Source: Cenococcum geophilum 1.58 (Eukaryota; Ascomycota; Dothideomycetes; Gloniales; Gloniaceae). From it: a stretch of DNA of 64,000 nucleotides. Position numbers and translations under genes: made by a program. The DNA lies in the NCBI GenBank assembly GCA_001692895.1, contig KV748176.1, positions 3,625,092 to 3,689,091 on the forward strand, written 5' to 3'. This document shows positions 49,143-62,200 of the stretch, in pieces; the first letter of the stretch is position 1; each line of letters opens with the position of its first letter. Under the pieces are notes generated by a model. That model did not search any database. It was not told the origin of the DNA and worked only from the letters and a program-made list of their open reading frames with translations.

Positions 49143-50563
49143 GGCTACCTATAGCAAGCACTATAAAGAGAAGCTTTTAATAACTACTTTTATATTTAAT
49201 CTATGCTTCCTTATTATAACTATAGGAACTCTATTTGGAATTATCGGCATATAAACTAATAATATAATTATCTTAGGAGATAACCAATTCTTAGCTCTTA
49301 AAGAAGACGAGCTAGTAAAGGCAAATCTTATAGCAAAGCCAAAGGAAAAGCTTAATTTAATAACACTATTACTCTTTAATGGATATATCCTCTCCCTAAA
49401 TAAGGGCTCTATTGCTCTACGCCAGAAGGGTTAAGGCAAGAAGATTAACGTTATTAACGTTAATTCTCTAAAGCAAGGATACGTAAAGCAACGCGCTTGT
49501 GGAGCTTATATGGCTTCTATCTATTAACCTAAGGCTTCCTTTAATCTCTTTATTGCCGCTTAACACCAGGAACCAACTAAGGATAACGTTCTTGCCCTAA
49601 ATAAGCGTTTTTTTTAGCAAATAAACTATCTTAATAGGGGACTACTCTATATACCTATTAACCTTCCTACCGCTAAGCTCTTTATATTTGTTAATAGATT
49701 GTTTATAAATAATAAAGATTTTAGCTCCTAGCTAGGATATAAGATTATTATCGCGAACGAATCTACTAGAGAGAATAACTTTATAATCTACGGCAACCTT
49801 ATCTATTAGAGCTTAACTAAGAGTAAGCGCGTTACTTAAAGCGTTCTAGCATTAGAGATATATAGAATAGTCGGCGGAGTTAATATGGCAATTGTAATTG
49901 GAACTACCCTTAAGATAATTATAGACCGGCTTAAACTTCCCGCTATCTCTACAATCGTATACACCAACTTATATTCCCTCTATAAGTATTTAGTTAAGCT
50001 TAGTACTATAAAGGAGAAGCGTCTTATAATCGATATTATAGCACTTTAGCAGTCCTATAAGTATTAAGAACTCTTTAAAATCTGATAGATTAATAGCTAA
50101 GATAACCTAGTAGATATAATAATGAAGGCAAACCTAAATAAGGCACTAGAGACGTTTATTAACATAAATACTCTATATATACGAGTTAAAGGTTGGGTTA
50201 AGAGGGAAATTTAGAGAAGTTAAGATCTTATAGAACTTTAACCGCCGGTTAAAGTTATTTAATTAGTTAGATCCTTACTAAGAGCGCCGCGCCTAATTAA
50301 TTTAGGTGGCGGTATAGACTTCTACTAACTAATTAGGATTTTCCATACCCGGTATAGAAAATCGCCATTAGCTCGCTTACTACTAGCGTCTTAGCGGCCT
50401 ACCCGTCTTCGCGTTATCCACTAAATTCTACTAACTGCTGCATTATCGTATATCGTCTGGTTTTATTATATATTGTCTAGTTTTGTTATATATTATCTAG
50501 TATTATTATATACTATCTATTTATATATATATATATAGCAACCACAAAAAGAAGAGTTGCTAG

Positions 50564-50749
50564 TGTCGGGAATAAGGCAAGTTGCTATTGCATAAAGCAT
50601 ATTGCCGTCACGTGTTAACATGGCCCTAGCGTGGTAAGGAACCTTAAGTTCCTCACCCCTTTCCTTATTTCTATTAATAAGAATTAACCAACATTACTGT
50701 AACCCTACTTAAGTAGTTATTATTGGTAAGTCACCCTATGTTTCCAACA
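50564..50749 (+). repeat. 3' LTR of Copia-2
   Basis: 186 bp, same length as the 5' LTR, ending GTTTCCAACA. Confidence 0.9.
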
Positions 50750-51564
50750 TTAACTATACCTAGGACGCCTAGATAGATTTTAAAGAATATTATATATAGT
50801 ATAGGGACCACAATAAATACGCTTACCTTGAGGCTGCTGCCTACGCGTTATAGGAGAAGTGTAAGGAGTACTATAAGCTAGCCGACGATAGCGCTGCTTA
50901 CTACGCTGCTTAAGTCCTTCTACTAGATAAGAAGTAGTAGTAGTTTTATTAAAGATTTAATAATAATAAGGACAAGAAGCACTGGTTTACTAGTAACCCT
51001 AAGGATTAAAAAGATTATAGTATTTAGGGCCTAGTAGAAGACCTCTAGCTAGAGAAGTATAAGGGTAAGTATACTACTCCTATATCTAACCAGCCTTCGT
51101 TACTAATTATATTTATATTAGGTAAGACTTTTAGTAGGCTTAAGAATTATAAATAGCTTAAATCTATACCTTTTAGCAGATTTAACGCCTACTAGACCTA
51201 TATTAAAAGCGACCCTAAATAGATTAATAACTATTTAGCTTATTAAAATAGCCTCTACCTCTTATAGCCTAACCTAACTTAGTTCGCCCTTAATATATTA
51301 GCTATACCCCTTATAAGCGCTAAATATAAACGCGTATTTAGTTTAGCTAAGTACCTACTTATAAACCCCTATAATTGTCTTAAAGCTGACATTATTAAAG
51401 CTAACAAGTGCCTTAAGTTCTGGTTTGGGTAACCTTAGGCTAAGGCTTTTATGTAAGGCGTTAATCCTAACGTTAACAAGCAGTATAAGGAGGAAGCTGC
51501 TACTAAGGCCGCCGCTAAAGATAAAGATAAGGCTGCGGATAAGGTTGGTATATAAGCTGGTGGG

Positions 51565-51652
51565 TAGGAAGATAAGTAGGAAGATAAGTAGGTAGATGAG
51601 CAGGAAGATAAGTAGGTAGATAAGCAGGAAGATAAGTAAGAAGATGAGTAGG
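51565..51652. repeat. 12-bp tandem repeat in hAT-3 transposase tail
   Basis: About seven units of AGGAAGATAAGT / AGGTAGATAAGC. On the plus strand they encode an aspartate/lysine/glutamate repeat at the C terminus of the transposase. They also keep a long shadow frame open on the minus strand. Confidence 0.8.
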
Positions 51653-51755
51653 ATGGGGTGGGCGTAGTTAAATATATAATCCACGATGACTGATTTGGTC
51701 CTTAACACTATGCCAAGATTCGCGATGTAGCTAAATATATATTGGATTATCTGGT

Positions 51756-51779
51756 TTAACCGGTTACGTAACCGGTTAA
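51756..51779. repeat. Perfect 24-bp palindrome near the right end of hAT-3
   Basis: TTAACCGGTTAC is followed at once by its exact reverse complement. It lies about 70 bp inside the right end of hAT-3, beyond the coding region, and could be a site bound by a dimeric protein or simply a hairpin. Confidence 0.85.
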
Positions 51780-54700
51780 GAAGCCTAATTTGATTTTTGG
51801 ATTGGATTTAAAGCGATTTTTGTATCCAATCCAGTCCATTGACATCACTGATTGTCGCCCCCACCCTTACCGCTAGCATGCTCTATCATCGCCAGAACCT
51901 CATCATCCTCCTCCATATCCTCTTCCTCCACCTAGGCAGCGGCGGCAGCGGCCACATCCGCAGCTTGGCGCTCCTTAATATACTCCCTAAGCTGCTCCGG
52001 TGTAGGGTTATATAGAGGTGACGGCTGAGGCTCTCCTTCCACTAATCTAACGCCCCTATTATTAAATGTATTGCTTCTTAGGGGCCCGTAGCTATAGCAA
52101 AGCCACTTATTTACCTCAATTATATCCATCTTTAGGCGCGAGCGTTAGTCCTTAAAAAGTATCTTATAACTGCTAAACAGGCGTTCGCATTTGTTGCTTA
52201 TAGGTGGAGGAGTAAGTACGTTAAGGGCGAAGCGGGTGAGGTCGGGTTGATTATAATAGAGCCTTTGCCAATAGTTAATTACATTAAAGTCTTTATTATT
52301 AGCGACTTTAAAAGGGCCCTCTTTTAGATACTTATCTAAAGCACTATCCTTCTTTACTGCGGAGGTTTAGTAGGTGCGTTTAATACGCTTATAATTATAA
52401 GCAGAGATATAGTCCTTTTCCTTTTATAGCTTCTTAATAGGGTAAATTAATAGATCTTAAGGTTGTAATCCAAAGCTCTTACCTTTATAGTCTTTAAATA
52501 TATCTTAAACCTTCTTTTTAACCTTATTAATTTAGGCCTTCTTATTCTTATCTAACCCCCATTTCTAGTAAAACCATTCCATTTTAAGTGTCGGATTTAT
52601 TATAATGGCGGCGTAGTAGGCAGGTATCTCATTAGCCTTCTTAAAGTACTTCTTGCACTTCTCCTATGCAGCGCTCGCGTAGCCAGATAGTAGCTTATAG
52701 TTTTAATTATTAGGTTAATATATAGCCGTAAGCTTAAGGAACTAATCTTTAGTAGTATAGAGTTTATTAATAAGCCAATCTAGCGTCTAGAAATAATTAG
52801 TAAGGCCTATATAATTACCCTCTACTATAATAGTCGCCTTATAAAAAGATTCTAGGTGCGTATAAAGGTGTTTAAGCTCTTTTTATTAGTGGGGCTTAAG
52901 GTGGTCCTCCTTAGTAAGAGGCTTTAAGTTAGTAGATAAAACGTAGTTATTATAGAACCAAGTTATACGTTTGTAGCAATTTAAAAACCAAGTAATTGCT
53001 ATAAAGAGCAAGTTTTAGCGAGTTTGATTATTTTAAATAAGCTAGTAAATTATTAGTGTTACTTTTAGTAGAGTATAAGAAAATAAAAGATTATAACTAT
53101 AGGTAAATCTTATAACCGTAAAGGCGGCTAGATATAGTAGAACTAAATCCTAATAATCTAATTAGTCCGGTAACGGGCTAGGTGGCGAATATTACTACTT
53201 TTAAAAATATTACTTACCTCTAAGCAGTTATATTTTGCCAGATCTCCTCTAATTTTAATACTCTTAAAGAACCTACGCCTTTAGGGAGTTATTTAAATGT
53301 ACCGGATAAGATTATAAAGTAATTTAATAGACCCCCGCTTCTTCTAGAGCTTCTAAACCCTTTTAAAGTCCATCTTATGGTATATAGAGGCCATTTTCTT
53401 ATAAATCTTCTTAGCGTTCTTTTTAATTATAAAGGCTTACGTGTAGAGGTTAATAATATAGCTAAAGCAGCGTAGCTGACGAGCTTTTTATTTCTTTGCT
53501 AATATCTTTAGGTATAGAACTTAAAGTACCGTATTAACGCACGTATTATTTAACTCTATATTATTGCCTATAAAATAGCTAACATTGTCTTTAAATCTAT
53601 ATTCCTTAATTAGCTTTAGTAGAATAGCCGCTATATTCTTACTGGAGTGTTTACTAATAACCTTATAAAGCCCTAGAACTATATGCCGTTGCCTTTTATA
53701 TTAGTTAATAAAATAACTAATAATACTAAGAATTGCGTGGGAGTTTGGCGATATTTATAAATTAAAGGATACGGATATAGAGCTATAAGCAGAGGCCAGC
53801 TCCTTCTTTAGGTTATCCTTCTTTTGCTTAAACTCTACTATAACCTAGCCCCGGATTATCTTTTTAGCTTTTAGTAAGAATTTTAGAAGGGCCGGATAGA
53901 GGTAATAGAGAAGGCTTTAGAAGTACTTATTTTTAAACTAGAAGAAGGCAATATAATAGCAGACAATCCACCTAATTAACAGCTGCTTAAACGCCTTAAA
54001 ATTTAACCTCTACTTAAGCACCTACTGCTTAGGATAGTCCTTAATTATTAGCTAGTTGGAGTTGCTTGGTTTAGGAGGCTTAAGGAAGCTAGTATATTAG
54101 TTTATCTAGTAATCGTTAATAAGGTAATCTAAAGCAGTAGTATATCTTAATGAGATTATTATAAGCTCCTGCTAACGCCTCACTCTCTTATAGATGTAGT
54201 AGTAGTAGTATACCTTCTTCCTATCGCCAACCTCGCCTAGTGCTCTTATTAATATCGAATATTGATTACAAATATTGAATATTAAATATTAAACGTTTAA
54301 TATTAATATTAATATGATATGTTTAATACTAAAAGATATTAAATATTAAAGATTTTTAGAGTTAAGGTGGTAAAAATAGGTAGATGTATTAGTAAATGAC
54401 TTTTGGGCCTCCTTACAATACGTACACATTTTAAATTTGTTAGGTAAACCTATAGAAAGTAAAAATTACCAAATATCAAATTAGGTCTTACAAGTCATCG
54501 CGCGCAATATCGTGACAATTTTAACACACCCCTAGAGCTTAACCCCCCGTATACTCTACCTTTAATTAACGCTATGCCTCCCTCATCTACTAACGTAATT
54601 AAGGACGATAATATATCCTCCTCTACTATTTCTAAGCTTGATTCTAATCGATTTACCTACTTTAGCGGCGACGATGACGCGTCAAGCGACTCTACACCAA

Positions 54701-57700
54701 CTACCCTAAAGTCGCCTCATAAAAGGCGCCAGTTAGCTACTTCTACGTAGAAGCTTACCCGCAATCCTCTCCCTTATAAAGCTATTCGCGACGGTAAGAA
54801 TTAAATATAGTACTATTTAATGTGCGAATAGAACTCTACCTTATTAATATCTATTCGCGCCCACCTAGCCAAAAAGCACAGTATAGAGATTTAAGGTGGA
54901 GAGGTTCGAGTAAAGCGATTGCGAGAGGAGCGCCTCTCTAATATACTGAGCGGCTTATAAGCCTTAAGACAGGTTAATCGCGAAGCTTAAGAAGAGCGAA
55001 TACTTTGAGCTGCTATTAATCGCGACGCCTTTAATAAAGCTCTCGTATAGCTTATTACTCTACAAAATCTACTATACAATACAGCTACCTGGCTAGAGCT
55101 ACACGTATTACTTATAACAGTCAATTATACTGCTAAGGAAGTTATAATTAATGCGACGGCAACTATACTAAAGTTAATTAAGCAATCGTATACAGTATAT
55201 TATGAGATTCTAAAAGCAAAGCTTTAAAGCTCTTTTTTAAAAATCCACTTTTTAATTAATATGTGGACGTAGGGGTCTTAATAATTGATATAATTATAAT
55301 CGACACCTAGATTTCAATTATCTGATAATTAAGGCCTTCGATTTCGATTATATTATATAGATTATAACCATTATATAAATATTACCTAATATACTAGGGG
55401 GGGTTAGTAGAAGCGCTTAAGTATAGGATAAAAGCCTACGGAAGTCTCTACTTACTGCTAATTACTACCGCGCCTACCAGACTTCTAAAAGAGGAAGTTA
55501 GTAATAGACTTCTGGTATTAGTTATACTCCTATTTATCCTCTAGTAACTTAATTAGGTTTTTAGCTATATTGCCTTTTACCTTATTTAGTCCTTTAATAC
55601 CTAATACCTTAGTGGCTATGTTGGTTGTTATAAAGCCACCTACCTTTATAACTTAACAGATCTAGCTCTTTAAGCACTCTATTTATTCCACTACCCCCAC
55701 TCTAAGCCTTAAGCGTTACTATAATATTATTTAATATATACTAGAAAAAACCCGTTTAGATTTAGCCGATATAATAGGTATAAAGAGGATATTAATAGTT
55801 ATATGTAAAAGCCTTAGCTAGAGTTTTTATTGCGAAGGCTTAAGCCACTAGCTAAGGGAGGAGTTAGTAATTAAAGCTAGAGGAGTTGCCTACTAAAAGC
55901 TAGTAATATTAGCTATCGCGAATAGTAGGAAGGTATTGCAAAAGGGAGGTCTAACTTACTATAATAAAGCGCTTAAATTTATTATTAGTAGAGGCTTGCT
56001 CTAGCTGCTTTTTATACTTCTATCTCTTATATACGTTCTTAATAAGATCTGGATTAGTTTGCTAAACTTACTTACCGTTAACTAGCTTATATTTATACTT
56101 TTTCTTCTAAAGGCTCTGTGCTGCCTTAATTGCTTACTTAATTATACCTAGATCTCGCTCCTTTAACACCTACTAGTGATTATCTAGATATTTCTTTTAA
56201 AGTGTTAGATTAAGAAGAAGCGCAGAGGCGTAGGTAGGAGTCTTATTAGTTAGCTTATAATACTTATTAAAAGCAAACTATATAGTTAAAAGCGACGCTA
56301 AGAGGTTTGTGTTAGCAGTGTATTCCTTCTGCTTACTTTTAACGTATTTAATAAGGAAATCTATGCTCTATAAAACCTTATTTAGAGTTATTAAGTCGCC
56401 TTCTAAGGACTTCGTTATATCCTTAAAAGGCCCTAAGATGGCAATAGTCTTATAGACAGTGTCCTATTTATCGCGACTAAGGTTATTCTTCTATATAGAG
56501 TCCTAGTTTTTATTAATAAAGATATAAATACCGTTTTTAAGCTTAATGGCCGACTTAAGCATAGTAAGCCATGAGTTCCACCTTATATTATTATTATAAG
56601 AAAGTATCTTCTTAGTAAGCGCCAGGAAGGCTTAATATCGCTCTATTAAACGCCTTAGCTATATAGTAATGTTATAGATTTTGCTAAGGGCTCCCATTTC
56701 TCGCCATTTAGCTTATATAGCCTTGTTTTAATTATACTTATTTTCCGATCGGATATTTACTAGTTGCTCTTTGTATTAAAGTTATTTAGCTACCTAAACT
56801 ATAATCTTAACGGCTTCTTTATCTTTATAGAAAAGGAAGGCTTAAATAATAAGGTTAATTATATGGCCTATATATTAAATTTAGTGTTAAGTAGCTAACT
56901 ATGAGGGGAAGTGCTTTTAGATTAAACGGTAGAGCTTATTATTACTGCCGTAATTATTACCTATTTACTGCTAAATAGGTAAGCATTTAATAGAGTTAGA
57001 TAGAGATTTAGGCTAACTAATAAAACGTACCTATTATATAGCTAATCTGGCTTTCCTTAATATTAAATTTATTTAATACCTTAATTAGTACCTTTACCTG
57101 CTCCTTACTACCGTAAGACTCCTTATACTTTTATAGAGTAAGCGTTACCTTTAAAAGGTGGCCAGCTTTATTAATAAAGTAAGTAGTTATTACCTAGAAA
57201 GCTGACTTATTTAGAGCCGTCTAATAGTTAGTTATAAAATAGACTTTTAATATTACCTTCTTAAGTCTTTTTTTAACTAAATCCTTATAAATTATAAATG
57301 TTTTACTAATAAGTAATAGCACTAAGTTGGCAGATTTGTAGAGGAGGTTATTAACTATATAATTATAAATATAAAGAAAGGCTCTAAACTCTAGCCACTT
57401 AATAATTGTATAATTAGACAAGAGGAGCTCTTGCTGTACCCGGCCCAAAAAGACCAAAAACAACTACAAGAACCCTAAAAAACACCTAGAGAATCCCCCT
57501 AAGATATATGCATCGCAGGGAAGGCACACGTTAAACGACGGTAGTTTGCACTCGCGCGCGCCTACCAGAACCACGCCTAGTAATGGCCCTCTATAATAAG
57601 AACGGGCGAATACTATACTATAAAGCGGAAAGACCTCTATTAAGAAGGCATCTAACAAAATATAAAGCCTATTAGACGCGTCTAGTATCTATAGTTATAG

Positions 57701-57949
57701 GGGAGTAACTGTTAGCTATAACGAACTAATATAGCTAGTAGAATGGCTCCGCCAATCTAGCGTACCTTAGGCGCCCCTTTAGTAAACCCTTAACTAAATC
57801 CTCTAACGGCTAAGTAAAATTAAAAATAAATAAACCCCTTTTTTACCGGCGAACCGCACCTAGGCCGCCGTAGCTGCGCCTCTATAGTATAGGGAGCCTA
57901 CCCCCCTAAAGATAATATCTAGATATATAATTATAATATAACTAAATAT

Positions 57950-59270
57950 AGAGAAAGCAGAGGGGCTTAGGGGATAATTAAAAACAAAAGTCCTTACAGA
58001 AATTTATAAGGAGGTCTATAACGTTGTTATAGTCTAATACCTTAGGAGCGGAGATATTAGAGTTACCTTAAGGGACTAATAGATAAAGGAACGAGCTATA
58101 AGGGTAGGGGATAGGCTAGGAGAATGTATTGGCATAAAAGTGCTCTGTAAAGATTACCCAGTTAAAGTCCTAGCGGTTCCCCTAAGCCTTAGGGTAGAAA
58201 AGGGACGCTAGGCGGATAATACGGCAACTATATATAAGATAGTAAAATAAACGGAATACCTTATACTAGGACTTAAGATTACCTAAATCTAATAGCTTTA
58301 ATAGGAAAATATAAACTAAGTATATAATAAGAACAATAAAAGAATATAAGGGTCGCTAGAAACTTATTAGGGAGACGCTAGTTAAACATATAGCTCTCTT
58401 ATTATTAGTACATATATACTAGGAATGCAAAAACTCCTTATCTAAAAAGGTATTATTATAAATGGCCTTATATACGACGCAAGGCTTTATAACTATAAAC
58501 TCCGCCTAGAATAATGCTACTACTATATATAATAGGGACACACCTAATCTATATGCGCAGTATAGGTATGCTATGGCCACTATATAGGCCCCTATAATAT
58601 AAGAAACTGCTTAAATTAAGACTAAATAAAATGCGTAAACTGCTACTAAAGTATATATAAGGCATAGGAGAAAGGAAACTGCATTAAATATAGGAGACGG
58701 AAGGTAAGGGCTTAACAGCTGCGGGAATAACTACACGCTAGGTTATATAAATGGAAACAATAGGTAATAAGCTAAGGGGGCGTAGGTACCTTTCTAGCAT
58801 TTCCTACCTTTAATACTAGGGGGCTAGGCCAGCTATCCTAAGCCTTAATAGGCCAGAAGCGTCGCCGCGTGATATTACTAGACCGTATAGGGATATAAGG
58901 GTCACAGGGGACATAAGGGAGAGGACGCCCTATAGAAAGACTATTATAGATAGCTATAGTAAGCTTAAGACTAAGATAATTAAGAATTAGACTTAACGCG
59001 GTAAATATAATATTTATAGCCGACTTTTAAAGGGTATATAGCTAACTAGTAAAAATAGGGGAGGAACTAGAGATAATAATAGATTTAGATATAAAAGCGC
59101 TACTAGGAATATAAAACACGGGAATAAAAAGCTCTATATAAAATAAGTAGTAACTAGGATATAGATATAAAAGATAGAAGCTCTAAATATTGTAGAGAAA
59201 GTAAAAATAGAGGAAGCGAGGAATAAAGGAAAGGCGAAGGACCCCCGCTAGGGGTTCGCCACCTATCTAT
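57950..59270 (+). pseudogene. LINE ORF1 (gag-like, CCHC zinc knuckles), decayed
   Basis: Nucleic-acid-binding protein of the LINE. The clearest part is a run of CCHC-type knuckles at about 58510-58680, with GHTQSICAVQ, YNIRNCLN and KCVNC recognisable and some cysteines replaced (C to Y), as a G-to-A change would do. The upstream part (57950-58500) is coding-like but has no motif I can name. The exact start is not clear. Confidence 0.7.
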
Positions 59271-59289
59271 TATATAATATAACTGCGGT

Positions 59290-62200
59290 AATACAAACCA
59301 CCGTCTTGTAAGGCCCTTGCTAGACAGCTTAGACCTAGAGAAATACTACATCCTTACTATACAAGAGCCGTATTATAATGCCTATATATAATTAATATAC
59401 TACCCCTAAGGATTCTAGCTCCTATATAAACTAAAAGCAGCCATACGCGTATGCTTTATAATTAGTAAGGCTATCAGCCTATCCTTATAGTTATAGCAAG
59501 TAGTTAACCTAGATATTATAGTTATAATAATCTAGATATATAGGGGACTGGTTTAGATTATTAATATATATAACCCTAGGGTTAAAGGGGTTCTATAAAC
59601 AGAGAATATTATATTAGTAATAAGCTTACTAAAAACTAAAGATATAGAGTCTATCCTATTAGGAGATATAAACCTCTACTACCCGCGGTAGGGGGGTATC
59701 TATATTGCTGCTAAATAATAGGCAGAGTGCTTACTAAAAGCTATAAACACCTAGGGCCTTAAGCTAGCCACCCCCCTAGGAGCAATTATATAGTAATAAG
59801 GCACCGCTAAAAGCATAATTAACCTTATATTTATAGACGAAGGCCTATACTAGAGACTTAAAAGGTATAACCCTAAAGAAAAATAGGCACTCGCTTTAGA
59901 CTATATCCCTATTTAGATATAGCTAGATCTAGATATTAAGGTATAATTAAATAGTAAAAGATATGTAATAAGAAAGCTTAAGATAGATAGCTTCCTTAAT
60001 ATAGTTAAACAATAACTTTAAGACCTAGAAGAAATCCACCCGATACTAAATAAGCGGGGCTTAGTAGCTACCCCTAAGGAAATCGACTAAAGACTAGAAA
60101 GGATTTAGGTAGTAATTAAAAATGGGTTAGAAGAGCACTGCCTAGTCTTAAAAGCAGGCCCCTACGCGCGATATATATGGTCCGCACAATACGCGGTTCT
60201 TATCGCCAGCTAATAACGAGTAAGAAGAAAATATATAAGTAGCTACGATTTTAAAGATAAGAGATATTATAAAGACATAAGAAACCAGCTAAAGAATACC
60301 CTAAAAAAAGAAGTAAGGAATAGCTGGAGACGGTTTATAAATAAGCATACTACTAACCTAAGCCTCCCCTATAATAAAGGTCTTTAGAGGATNGCNAAAT
60401 AGGTAAANANAAAGGNAGGANNTNNAGTAGAAGACCNACACCTNCCGCCCCTGCGAAGACTAGGTAAATTACTAGCTATAAGTAATAATAAGGAGAAGGC
60501 AAAAATCCTTATAGAAAGATTTTTCCCCTAACTAGCTTTAGTAGACCTNAGTAATATTANAGGTAAAGCACNNGTNACTNNCCTAAGGGTTAACAGTAAT
60601 ATAANAACCNAAGAAATGGCNAGAACTATTAGCCGCCTTTTAAATAATATAGTACTAGGACTAGATAGGATCCTAAATAAAGCCCTAAAGACCTACGGAC
60701 CACTAATAGCACCTTAGCTTACGGATATAGCTAGAGCATACTTTATAATAGGCTACTACCCAAGACTTAGAAGAGCTATAACAACGTTTATCTTACGTAA
60801 AAAAGGTAAAGCAGACTACTTATTTCTAGAGAGCTACCGCCCTATTACCTTAGAGAATACCCTTAGTAAGATCTTAGAAAGGGTAATAGCGGACTATATA
60901 GCAGACATAGTAAAGGAACACGCCCTACTACTATAAAGCTAAATAGGGGCAAGAAAGAACCGCTTAACACTATTAGCACTTACGCTACTCGCTACCACCA
61001 TTAAATTAGCATAGGCGATACGAAGGGACTTCGTAGTATTAATGCTCAGCCTAAATATTAGTGGCGCCTACAACAATATACCCTATAAGCGTCTCCTATA
61101 TATCCTTAGAGTAAAAGGCTTCCTAAAATAGATTATATAATTTATTTAAGGGTTTACAGGCTAAAAAGAAATATTGCTAGTCTTTAGCGGATACTAAAGC
61201 CCCCCTATTACAGTTGCAACAGGAATACTATAAGGATTACCCCTCTCGCCTATACTTTTCCTTTTCTTTATAAGCAACCTACTTAACTCCTTTAAGGAAG
61301 GGGCGACCTAGGGGATAGGCTTTATTAACGATATAAACCTAATTATATATAGGCTAATAGCCGTAGAGAATTGCAGAACGCTAGAGAAAGCTTATAATAC
61401 CTATATAGAATAGGCAAGACGATATAGAGTCCAATTCTTACTAGAGAAGTACCAGCTAATCCACTTTATAAGAAAACGCAACTAATCTGCAGATCTCTAG
61501 CATATAATTCGTATTTAAGGCTTTAGAGGTTAGCTAGTTTAGGGCCTAAGAGTATTAAAAGTATGGGTAGATAGTAAGCTCTAGTAGAGCGTATATGCGG
61601 CCTAAGCGGCCCATAAGGGCTAAGTATAGTATATCGCATTATTTAGGATCGTTAATTCTATATAGGGCCTATACTTCTAGAGGTTACGCCTACTATATAT
61701 AGCAGTTATCCGGCCAACCATAACGTATAGGTCTAGTATTTAGGCTATTAGAGAATCTAAGAAAGGCCCCCCTAAATCGCTCCTTAAACCACTCTAAAAG
61801 GTCTAAATAGCCTACCTCTAGAGTATAATAGGCGGATATAAGCAAACGGCCACAGCACTGCTTAAGAAGGAAGCTAATATTCCCCCCCTATAACTATATT
61901 AAAGCCGCTATAATATAAAGGGCGCAAAAGGAACGCAACTTTAATATTATAAAGTATATTAAGACACGCCTAAATAAACTATAGAGGGACCTTAGGGCGC
62001 CTTATAGGAGAATAAACCAATAACCCTAAAGTAGGGAAGATATATTAGAGAAACAGGTAAAGAAAGCAAAAAAAAAAATAGTACTGCTTTAGGGCCCAGG
62101 CCTATATAGAGAAGGAAGGGAGACGCGTAAGAGGCCAGTAAGGACAATAGTAAGAGAGAGAAAAGAGCCAAAGTAAAGTATAAAAGAACGCTGGGAAACC

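Larger units (their letters stand above)
36522..50749 (+). mobile_element. Copia-2, LTR retrotransposon with both LTRs, split by Gypsy-2b (fossil)
   Basis: Inserted in the hAT-3 transposase with a perfect 5-bp duplication TTAAC (36517-36521 and 50750-50754). LTRs of 186 bp each lie at 36522-36707 and 50564-50749. Without Gypsy-2b the element is about 6.3 kb. Parts on the plus strand: gag (about 37150-38600) with a zinc-knuckle region (about 38655-38750), protease (about 39060-39190), integrase (about 39360-39870), reverse transcriptase (from about 40560 and again 48877-49450) and RNase H (about 49850-50150). The family is the common fungal Copia type. Complete in layout, broken many times. 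Confidence 0.9.
34680..51690 (+). pseudogene. hAT-3 transposase, decayed, split by Copia-2
   Basis: Plus-strand hAT transposase in two pieces, about 34680-36521 and 50755-51690. The first holds the N-terminal basic region, a possible zinc finger near 34980-35100 and the core (short tracts TYQIN, FNLQTSPN-like near 35500-35560, YIVNLYI near 35840). The second holds the dimerisation domain (ISAKYKRVFSLAKYLL, about 51310-51360; KADIIKANKCLKFWFG, about 51385-51432) and a tail rich in DK, EDK and Q made by a 12-bp repeat. TAA and TAG codons are frequent at former Q and W sites. Confidence 0.83.
34237..51850 (+). mobile_element. hAT-3, hAT DNA transposon split by Copia-2
   Basis: Both ends are clear: CAGTGATGTCAATGGACTGG at 34237 and its exact reverse complement ending at 51850, flanked by a perfect 8-bp duplication ATTGTCGC (34229-34236 and 51851-51858), the hAT hallmark. 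Removing Copia-2 leaves about 3.4 kb. The 5' region has a 15-bp tandem repeat and the 3' region a 12-bp tandem repeat and a perfect 24-bp palindrome. The transposase runs on the plus strand. Confidence 0.93.
34150..54238 (-). pseudogene. hAT-2 transposase, decayed
   Basis: Minus-strand hAT transposase. The core (about 53950-53500) has tracts such as IRWIVCYYIAFF, KKIIRGQVIVEF and RHIVLGLYKVISKHSSKN, closely paralleling hAT-1. The dimerisation domain lies at about 52200-52095 (KCERLFSSYKILF, then LKMDIIEVNKWL). The final acidic and alanine-rich tail crosses the hAT-3 insertion point. Its last exon-like part (51932-52129) is hardly altered, with normal GC, while 52140-54240 is AT-rich with many RIP-type stops. 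The N-terminal zinc finger is not present. Confidence 0.82.
33975..54240 (-). mobile_element. hAT-2, hAT DNA transposon split by hAT-3
   Basis: Left end CAGTGGTC at 33975 followed by repeated ACTGG units, as in hAT-3. Its 33975-34236 and 51859-54240 parts are joined once hAT-3 and one copy of its 8-bp duplication are removed: the acidic tail of the transposase runs from 52000 through 51859 and on into 34228-34150. About 2.65 kb of hAT-2 lies in the window. Its N-terminal end and right terminal repeat are not seen; at about 54240 hAT-4 sequence takes over, so the remainder may lie beyond the window. Confidence 0.85.

Noticed and set aside
51355-51708. Minus-strand leucine/isoleucine-rich 117-codon frame
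   Set aside because: It is the antisense of the acidic 12-bp repeat tail of the hAT-3 transposase.
54250-54360. ATATTAAA-rich run as a replication origin or telomere-related repeat
   Set aside because: It is irregular AT-rich sequence at the hAT-4 left end, with no ordered array.
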